Shown here: one piece after another, positions 57,259-64,000 of the stretch
Position numbering within the stretch: the first letter of the stretch is position 1
Layout: each line of letters opens with the position of its first letter
DNA from: Flectonema sp. DT1601
Taxonomy: Eukaryota > Euglenozoa > Diplonemea > Diplonemida > Diplonemidae
Direction: 5' to 3'
Assembly (NCBI GenBank): GCA_964019425.1
Contig: OZ025797.1
Coordinates: 186,001-250,000 of the forward strand
Length of the DNA stretch: 64,000 nucleotides
Position numbers and translations under genes: made by a program
Notes under the pieces: generated by a model
Database searches by the model: none
Told to the model about the DNA's origin: nothing
What the model saw: the letters and a program-made list of their open reading frames with translations, nothing else

Positions 57259-60200
57259 TTACTCTGAATCACTCAAACTTGTCGGTAACGTTAGTGATGA
57301 GCTGGTGGTGTCTATTTCAGAACTACATTTTGATTTTGAACCATCGCTGGATAAAGTCTGCTCATGAAAACTTCCCGACGATGAGCTGGTTACACTTAAC
57401 GGTGTGGCAGGTGAATGTGATGGCGACAATGAAGAGGTTTTGTCTTCTTTATGGTTCTTTGGCTTTTGACTTCCTCGTGGTGTTGCACTGCAACTCGATA
57501 CTGAAGTACTAATTTGATCATCCAAAGGAGGAGGTAAAGGAGCTACTCTCTGCTTTACCTGCACCCTCTTCACAGGAGATACTTCACTCTCACTTGATTG
57601 AGAAACATCACTATCTGGTGAATATAATTCTATTGGTATCGGTGATTGTTTACTAGATGAAGCAGTAGCCTCAGAATCAGGAGAAAAAATTATTTCCTCA
57701 ACCGAAGGTGGTGTCGCAGGACTTTTGCTTCCAACTTGCTGTCGTGTTGGGGAGCCTTCCGCAGTAGGTGAACACGTAGCTTCAGAACCCAAGGATACAA
57801 CTGAAGAATGTATCCCTTGAGGGGAATAGTTACCCTGTGGAGAAGGAGATCTATCAAGTGATGATTTACTTACCGTAGGCTGGACGGTATCAGTCTCAAC
57901 TACGTCAGAAGGTAGTAGTTGAATCGTAGGTGATATCTCACGAGTACTCTCAGGACTTTGAGAATTATCTCCCAATAAAAAGGATTCCAGTAACCCATCA
58001 ACAGGAACTGGTGACAATGGATATATCGAATGTTGTTCAGTTTCAGTCGCTACCTTGGAATTTATATTTACTTCAGAAAACTTCACACTATTTCCATTAC
58101 TGTCAGGTGAGGCAGTTTCTCTATCAAGTGAAGAAGTAAATCCAAGAGGAGAAGAATCACACTGTGGATCTTCATGCTCACTCTTTGGCACGCTGCTTGG
58201 GTTGACTATCTCAGGAAGGTTTTCCTTTTCATCTGCGGGTACCACTTTACCTGATGAGGGTACTGAAGGTGATGATGACGTACTATCTTCCGGCAGGTCA
58301 TTTCTAATTAACGAGCTGCCTACTCCACAGAGGTGTTCAGCTTCATTGACAGGCGCTATCCCACTAGGTGATGGAAGACTATCCTTGTCATCAGTTTGAG
58401 TCTCAAATGGTTCTAATAAACCGATAGCACTTTGTTGTTGTTCTGTTGAAGGGTATTTAGGTGACGGCGACACAGTCCCCGTGAAATCAGATAATGCTGT
58501 GGCACTCTGGCCTGCTAAATGTCGGGGAGACTGAGTTGAATCTGTGAAGTCAGAAAATGGATCTTTTTCAGCTTTAGCAGATAGACCAGATGGATTTATT
58601 ATAGTTGTCGTCTCTACTTGACTTGAGTCACTTTTTCGAAGCAGTTCACTCTGCTCATCGAATTCACGAGAACCATAAGAGGCTAAACTGGTACTGGTAG
58701 CTTTGGTCACTGTAATCGTAGAGTCAGAGAACACATCCTTTGTTGACATGTTATCCTTCGGAGAAGATGTTGAGTCTGGGAACAGATCTGCACCAGACTC
58801 TGGGTTATCACCAATTATTATTGTATCTACTGCCTCTGGTTTTTGGGGCGTGAGCCCCATCAACATATCTGAGAAGGGATCGACGGCTGTCTTCACATCA
58901 CCTGGACTGACAACATCTTTCGGGGATTCAATATGCTGCTCATGCTCATCACTTGCAGGAGAAGAGGAAGGTGTTAACGTTGTGGGTTTTGAAGCAGCTA
59001 CCGACTCAGACGTGGAGTCTGGGAACAGATCTGCACCAGACTCTGGGTTACCACCAATTATTATTGTATCTACTGCCTCTGGTTTTTGGGGCGTGAGCCC
59101 CATCAACATATCTGAGAAGGGATCGACGGCTGTCTTCACATCACCTGGACTGACAACATCTTTCGGGGATTCAATATGCTGATCATGCTCATCACTTGCA
59201 GGAGAAGAGGAAGGTGTTAACGTTGTGGGTTTTGAAGCAGCTACCGACTCAGACGTGGAGTCTGGGAACAGATCTGCACCAGACTCTGGGTTATCACCAA
59301 TTATTATTGTATCTACTGCCTCTGGTTTTTGGGGCGTGAGCCCCATCAACATATCTGAGAAGGGATCGACGGCTGTCTTCACATCACCTGGACTGACAAC
59401 ATCTTTCGGGGATTCAATATGCTGCTCATGCTCATCACTTGCAGAAGAAGAGGAAGGTGTTAACGTTGTGGGTTTTGAAGCAGCTACCGACTCAGCCACA
59501 GGAGACGTGGAGTCTGGGAACAGATCTGCACCAGACTCTGGGTTATCACCAATTATTATTGTATCTACTGCCTCTGGTTTTTGGGGCGTGAGCCCCATCA
59601 ACATATCTGAGAAGGGATCGACGGCTGTCTTCACATCACCTGGACTGACAACATCTTTCGGGGATTCAATATGCTGATCATGCTCATCACTTGCAGGAGA
59701 AGAGGAAGGTGTTAACGTTGTGGGTTTTGAAGCAGCTACCGACTCAGACGTGGAGTCTGGGAACAGATCTGCACCAGACTCTGGGTTACCACCAATTATT
59801 ATTGTATCTACTGCCTCTGGTTTTTGGGGCGTGAGCCCCATCAACATATCTGAGAAGGGATCGACGGCTGTCTTCACATCACCTGGACTGACAACATCTT
59901 TCGGGGATTCAATATGCTGATCATGCTCATCACTTGCAGGAGAAGAGGAAGGTGTTAACGTTGTGGGTTTTGAAGCAGCTACCGACTCAGACGTGGAGTC
60001 TGGGAACAGATCTGCACCAGACTCTGGGTTATCACCAATTATTATTGTATCTACTGCCTCTGGTTTTTGGGGCGTGAGCCCCATCAACATATCTGAGAAG
60101 GGATCGACGGCTGTCTTCACATCACCTGGACTGACAACATCTTTCGGGGATTCAATATGCTGCTCATGCTCATCACTTGCAGAAGAAGAGGAAGGTGTTA

Positions 60201-63200
60201 ACGTTGTGGGTTTTGAAGCAGCTACCGACTCAGCCACAGGAGACGTGGAGTCTGGGAACAGATCTGCACCAGACTCTGGGTTATCACCAATTATTATTGT
60301 ATCTACTGCCTCTGGTTTTTGGGGCGTGAGCCCCATCAACATATCTGAGAAGGGATCGACGGCTGTCTTCACATCACCTGGACTGACAACATCTTTCGGG
60401 GATTCAATATGCTGATCATGCTCATCACTTGCAGGAGAAGAGGAAGGTGTTAACGTTGTGGGTTTTGAAGCAGCTACCGACTCAGACGTGGAGTCTGGGA
60501 ACAGATCTGCACCAGACTCTGGGTTACCACCAATTATTATTGTATCTACTGCCTCTGGTTTTTGGGGCGTGAGCCCCATCAACATATCTGAGAAGGGATC
60601 GACGGCTGTCTTCACATCACCTGGACTGACAACATCTTTCGGGGATTCAATATGCTGCTCATGCTCATCACTTGCAGGAGAAGAGGAAGGTGTTCCAATG
60701 GGAGACATGAAATCTGGTAACGGATCCTTGAAAGACTCCACTGCTTGATTTACTTCCAAGGGAGCAGAAACAGTCTCGAATGGATCACTGTCACTAACGA
60801 CTATTATGTCACCCGTTATATTGTCTACCCCTGTGGGAAGTGTTTCTGATACTATAAATTGATCGCTAACTGATTTCGTTACCCCTTCAGTTTTCAACCC
60901 TGACTCTAACAAGGGATCAACACAATTAGTAGACTTCTCTGAATTACTATCAACAACTTCCGATCTTGGTGATGATGAAGGCGTGTTTTCAACGGGGAAT
61001 ATTATATTCGTCCGCATCAGTGAGTTATCTTTGTCAGAACTCAACGGGATTACCTCTGCAGTGCCTGAAATCAATGAAGGATCGTTGGGCGGACTCTCAC
61101 TCCCTAATTTCTCAAAACCATCAAATTGGTTGATAACATCTTCACTCGCAAGTGGGGTAGCAGGTGAGGCATCAAAACAATATTCAGACGATTTTGACCC
61201 AAATGGAGACCCACCCTCCTGTCCTCCCTTTTGGTTTCCAAAGCCATCGCTAACGTTAGGAGATTTAATGAAAAGAATATCCTGCGAAGAGAAACCAAGA
61301 CCTCCGTCTGATACTGGTGAATAGTTATGTAGTTTATTGACGTCGCAATCTTTAGATTCCGAAGGCAAATTCTGTGAAGAGTTGTCATCAGCTGTTGGTG
61401 AATAGTCATCGCTACCTATTGGGCTACTAGCTTTCGGAGATGACTTCTGTGAAGAGAAGCTCAGATCCTTATCTGCTGCTTGTGAGGGGCTGTTTGATTT
61501 ATTGGTATCACTACCAAACGGGTTGTCTTTCGAATGTGAATTTCTTGAAGAGGAGCTGCTGAAAGTTGTTGGTGAATGGTCGCACAGCTTTCCTCCGTTG
61601 CTTAACGGACTGCCAGTTTTCGAAGAGAAGCTCATATTATTGGCGTTTGGTGAGCGGTGATCATTTGAAGCTGAGAAGCTGTTGATAGCTGCCGTACCTA
61701 ACGGAGTGCCAGCTTTTGATGGCGCTTCCTGCGAAGAGAAACTGCTAGCAAGCGAAGAAGCTGTCGATGAGCAGTTTTGCAAGTTGCTGACCTGCTGTGA
61801 AGAGATGGATAGCGGACTATTACTGTTTAAAGTTTTCTGTTGCATTATCAGTTGGTCATTTGACTTCTCCACACATGATACATCCTTGTCAATAGTATTA
61901 TCCGATTCATCTGATGATTGTGTTACACCCAGTAACCGAGAATTATCAGAGATTGCTTTAGGAATATTGATGTTGAATAACTGGGTTTCAGTTGCTTTGG
62001 TATCACCAGTAAGTTTTAGTTCCCTACTTCCATCAGAAGAACTATCAACAATTATTCCAATCGAGTCAGACATATCACCGTCTCTCTCATTGGTGTCAAC
62101 ATGAGGAGAATCAAAAAATGAATTAGAAAAAGGATCATCTGTTCCAGAACAGGGCGAAAGCAGTTTCTTGATGGGTGTCGCTGCTTGTGATAAATCTTCT
62201 AGTATATCTGGAGAAAAGGTGTTTGCCTGCAGCGTCTTCACTTGGTTAATGTCACCGGGGTTACCAACGTTAGAGAAGTCTCCCTTATCTGGAACAGCTG
62301 CTTCCACTTCTCGAGTACGGGTCTCACATTTAATTTCGCCGATCGATGTTACAACGGATTTTGGTACGAATCGAGCAGACTCGCCTTCAACAGACTTATT
62401 TGTAAGCGAAGTCTCACGCGGCTTGAAGTCGACAACACTACCGACAATAGATGTTTTCAAAACAGGTTTCAGTTGCGCGTCAAGTATTCTCCTGCTAGCA
62501 ACAGAGTTCGGCAAGATGTCACTGTTGGATTTTGAAGAGGACAAATCAATTGGTTTTGTCAATGGCTGGGAGGTATCACTTTTAACTCTTTTATTCTTGA
62601 GCGTTCGCAAAACAGAATCAAACTTGTCTACAGGGATCATGTTAGAATCGATTGTGTTTGGTACGAATTGTAACTTCTCCTTGTTCACTATCGGTTTTCT
62701 TGTTTTGGGTGTTTTTTTTGTAGAATTTTCGGTCGCTTGACTAAAGTCCAGTTGCCTACGTGCCTTGATAGCTTCAATCGACATCCGGTGCACTCTTGGA
62801 GTTAATGACCCCCTAGCTGATGACGTTCGCTGCCTGGATTGAGGAGTATAAATCCCGTCTAACACTCCTTCCACCTTCCCTGCTTTTGCGAGGGCCGCTT
62901 CAAGCGGTGTTTGAGACCCAGGTACGATTCCGGGATCAGACATCTTTTTTATCGACAATCCAATAATTGGTGAATCTATCAGGGTGTCGTTACTACTGTC
63001 GGTAACAGAGACAGGTACTTTTTCAAAAGCTGCAGGGGCAACTTGTGGGACTTGAAAAACAAGTCCACTGACACACAAATGAACAGGATCAGACTGAACT
63101 TGAACATTGTTCATTGCCTGAAGTAAAGAGGCTAATCTCGCAGATGGAGAATCAAGTTCAGCATAAATTTCAAAAGCAGTGCGACAGAGGGCTTCTAAGA

Positions 63201-64000
63201 ACTCCGGAAAGGAGAGCATTACAGACTGTCTGATTGTAGACAGCGGCTGTTTTTCAATCCCAGCAAGGGAGGTAAGAAGAATTCCTCCCATGCTGTTGAC
63301 AGCAATTTTTTCACAAGCAGCTCTCGTCAGTAATCCAGGTAGTATTTCGTATCTCCGTAAAAATGAAAGCCAGCCCTGAGCTGAGAGCAATCGAGACCGC
63401 ACACCTTCTCCAAACCCTTCTCCACGGAGACTGAATGGAATGCAACCACTCCCAGTATACTTTTCTACAAAGAATTTAAATATCTTTAAAAGCATCAGTT
63501 CATTGATGCTGATGAGTGCCAGCACCTTGGAGTCAATGAGCGATCCTGGTTGGGAAAATTGTTCAGACACATTTGAAGACGCGCAAAATGGAAGAATATA
63601 ACACCAAGTCACCTCTGCTGCCGAGCATGGTGGCTGCAATTGGCGACCAATGTGAGCAATAGCCTTGCAAAATAATTCAAATGGCATCCCCACGTCACTC
63701 CTCACTACCGAGGAGTAAATAATATCAACTTGGGCAGTGCTGAGGCCGTTTGAGGAAATTATCTTCGACTCACTAAGGAGGCGAATCCATTTCGTGCATG
63801 GCATAACCTGTCGTCCCTTAGAATCAATCACAGAAAACCTCTTGAAGATATTTCTTAGCTGCTCGGTAGCTTGTGATGAATTTTGTATATCAGTGAGCAT
63901 TGACTTCTTTGCAGTTTGTTGTCGAGGAACAGCAGGTTTTAATCTCACTGTAGTTTTAACTTCACTCTCCGAACCGCTGCTACTGATACTCTCAGGCTGC
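57259..64000 (-). CDS. Giant p25-alpha-like protein, 5' end outside
   Basis: The frame is open to the window edge, so the start is missing; at least 2246 residues are seen. Near its beginning (about 63560-63870) is a region like the p25-alpha/TPPP domain (QLRNIFKRFSVIDSKGRQVM, then MPFELFCKAIAHIG), which in other eukaryotes binds or bundles microtubules. About 250 further residues look globular. The remaining 1900 are low-complexity Ser/Asp/Pro-rich and probably disordered, rich in possible phosphorylation sites. They contain eight near-identical units of 81 or 84 residues (58770-60690). The end is Ser-rich (SLTLPTSLSDSE, TAA). The frame is held throughout, so it is a working gene. Function is likely cytoskeletal, by domain only. 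Confidence 0.82.
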   Translation of the reverse strand, partial: QPESISSSGSESEVKTTVRLKPAVPRQQTAKKSMLTDIQNSSQATEQLRNIFKRFSVIDSKGRQVMPCTKWIRLLSESKIISSNGLSTAQVDIIYSSVVRSDVGMPFELFCKAIAHIGRQLQPPCSAAEVTWCYILPFCASSNVSEQFSQPGSLIDSKVLALISINELMLLKIFKFFVEKYTGSGCIPFSLRGEGFGEGVRSRLLSAQGWLSFLRRYEILPGLLTRAACEKIAVNSMGGILLTSLAGIEKQPLSTIRQSVMLSFPEFLEALCRTAFEIYAELDSPSARLASLLQAMNNVQVQSDPVHLCVSGLVFQVPQVAPAAFEKVPVSVTDSSNDTLIDSPIIGLSIKKMSDPGIVPGSQTPLEAALAKAGKVEGVLDGIYTPQSRQRTSSARGSLTPRVHRMSIEAIKARRQLDFSQATENSTKKTPKTRKPIVNKEKLQFVPNTIDSNMIPVDKFDSVLRTLKNKRVKSDTSQPLTKPIDLSSSKSNSDILPNSVASRRILDAQLKPVLKTSIVGSVVDFKPRETSLTNKSVEGESARFVPKSVVTSIGEIKCETRTREVEAAVPDKGDFSNVGNPGDINQVKTLQANTFSPDILEDLSQAATPIKKLLSPCSGTDDPFSNSFFDSPHVDTNERDGDMSDSIGIIVDSSSDGSRELKLTGDTKATETQLFNINIPKAISDNSRLLGVTQSSDESDNTIDKDVSCVEKSNDQLIMQQKTLNSNSPLSISSQQVSNLQNCSSTASSLASSFSSQEAPSKAGTPLGTAAINSFSASNDHRSPNANNMSFSSKTGSPLSNGGKLCDHSPTTFSSSSSRNSHSKDNPFGSDTNKSNSPSQAADKDLSFSSQKSSPKASSPIGSDDYSPTADDNSSQNLPSESKDCDVNKLHNYSPVSDGGLGFSSQDILFIKSPNVSDGFGNQKGGQEGGSPFGSKSSEYCFDASPATPLASEDVINQFDGFEKLGSESPPNDPSLISGTAEVIPLSSDKDNSLMRTNIIFPVENTPSSSPRSEVVDSNSEKSTNCVDPLLESGLKTEGVTKSVSDQFIVSETLPTGVDNITGDIIVVSDSDPFETVSAPLEVNQAVESFKDPLPDFMSPIGTPSSSPASDEHEQHIESPKDVVSPGDVKTAVDPFSDMLMGLTPQKPEAVDTIIIGGNPESGADLFPDSTSESVAASKPTTLTPSSSPASDEHDQHIESPKDVVSPGDVKTAVDPFSDMLMGLTPQKPEAVDTIIIGDNPESGADLFPDSTSPVAESVAASKPTTLTPSSSSASDEHEQHIESPKDVVSPGDVKTAVDPFSDMLMGLTPQKPEAVDTIIIGDNPESGADLFPDSTSESVAASKPTTLTPSSSPASDEHDQHIESPKDVVSPGDVKTAVDPFSDMLMGLTPQKPEAVDTIIIGGNPESGADLFPDSTSESVAASKPTTLTPSSSPASDEHDQHIESPKDVVSPGDVKTAVDPFSDMLMGLTPQKPEAVDTIIIGDNPESGADLFPDSTSPVAESVAASKPTTLTPSSSSASDEHEQHIESPKDVVSPGDVKTAVDPFSDMLMGLTPQKPEAVDTIIIGDNPESGADLFPDSTSESVAASKPTTLTPSSSPASDEHDQHIESPKDVVSPGDVKTAVDPFSDMLMGLTPQKPEAVDTIIIGGNPESGADLFPDSTSESVAASKPTTLTPSSSPASDEHEQHIESPKDVVSPGDVKTAVDPFSDMLMGLTPQKPEAVDTIIIGDNPESGADLFPDSTSSPKDNMSTKDVFSDSTITVTKATSTSLASYGSREFDEQSELLRKSDSSQVETTTIINPSGLSAKAEKDPFSDFTDSTQSPRHLAGQSATALSDFTGTVSPSPKYPSTEQQQSAIGLLEPFETQTDDKDSLPSPSGIAPVNEAEHLCGVGSSLIRNDLPEDSTSSSPSVPSSGKVVPADEKENLPEIVNPSSVPKSEHEDPQCDSSPLGFTSSLDRETASPDSNGNSVKFSEVNINSKVATETEQHSIYPLSPVPVDGLLESFLLGDNSQSPESTREISPTIQLLPSDVVETDTVQPTVSKSSLDRSPSPQGNYSPQGIHSSVVSLGSEATCSPTAEGSPTRQQVGSKSPATPPSVEEIIFSPDSEATASSSKQSPIPIELYSPDSDVSQSSESEVSPVKRVQVKQRVAPLPPPLDDQISTSVSSCSATPRGSQKPKNHKEDKTSSLSPSHSPATPLSVTSSSSGSFHEQTLSSDGSKSKCSSEIDTTSSSLTLPTSLSDSE
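58770..60690 (-). repeat. Coding 243/252-bp tandem repeat, 8 copies
   Basis: Unit starts lie near 58772, 59015, 59258, 59510, 59753, 59996, 60248 and 60491, so spacings are 243, 243, 252, 243, 243, 252, 243. The 9-bp insert codes for three extra residues. The Gly/Asp variant beside the IIIG motif also recurs every third copy. Units differ by only a few bases, implying recent amplification or conversion of a 738-bp three-unit block. Each unit carries DPFSDMLMGLTPQKPEAVDT and an acidic ADLFPDS motif. Confidence 0.95.

Noticed and set aside
58703-60748. Plus-strand frames of 150-159 codons repeated
   Set aside because: Antisense to the coding tandem repeat of the p25-alpha-like gene; their regularity comes from the repeat.
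1-64000. Mobile elements, virus-like elements, rRNA, CRISPR
   Set aside because: I saw no transposase, reverse transcriptase, capsid or integrase sequence, no terminal repeats with target duplications, no rRNA segments and no CRISPR-like spacer array.

Overview
The window is nuclear DNA from a eukaryotic microbe. Protein-coding genes are cut by short GT-AG introns (57 to 123 nt in 26 of the 27 I could place), the standard genetic code fits (TAA, TAG and TGA all end genes), and intergenic DNA is AT-rich and full of long A and T runs. Core genes (VAC14, BiP/HSP70, ribosomal protein uL2, DCAF7/WDR68, importin alpha) are clearly eukaryotic. Proteins with a DPY-30/RIIa-like motif, a p25-alpha/TPPP-like domain and long coiled coils suggest a flagellated cell. 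I could not assign a lineage.

Every well-supported gene lies on the minus strand. From left to right: a 5 kb gene-free block with RNA-like hairpins (1-5093); a small two-exon gene; a 2077-residue scaffold with nine PDZ domains and an inserted ADP-ribosyltransferase fold (5843-12076); a protein kinase with DFD in place of DFG (13320-14909); an orphan 3' exon; a ten-copy 111-bp tandem array (15450-16530); VAC14 (16609-18633); a second 5.5 kb gene-free block; a DPY-30-like/WW protein (24205-25760); a 12-exon gene for a 3420-residue membrane protein with 13 PAS domains (27053-38157); BiP; uL2; DCAF7; a Q/P-rich membrane protein; a coiled-coil protein with one very long intron; a short importin-alpha-like protein; full-length importin alpha; an unknown 191-residue protein; and the 3' part of a giant p25-alpha-like protein with a 243/252-bp coding repeat (57259-64000).

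The genes do not form one pathway. Secretory and membrane functions (BiP, VAC14, the PAS receptor), nuclear import (two importin-alpha relatives) and signalling or cytoskeletal scaffolds are mixed. What unites them is orientation, and a pyrimidine-rich tract ending in AG within 4 to 36 nt upstream of nearly every start codon, usually without a recognisable 5' splice site at normal intron distance. This is the pattern expected of spliced-leader trans-splicing, though it is not proof of it.

The most unusual items are the PDZ/ADP-ribosyltransferase scaffold, the 13-PAS polytopic receptor without an output domain, BiP without a KDEL-type tail, and two unrelated tandem arrays that both show a three-unit higher-order period. 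I saw no virus-like elements, intact transposons, tRNA or rRNA genes.
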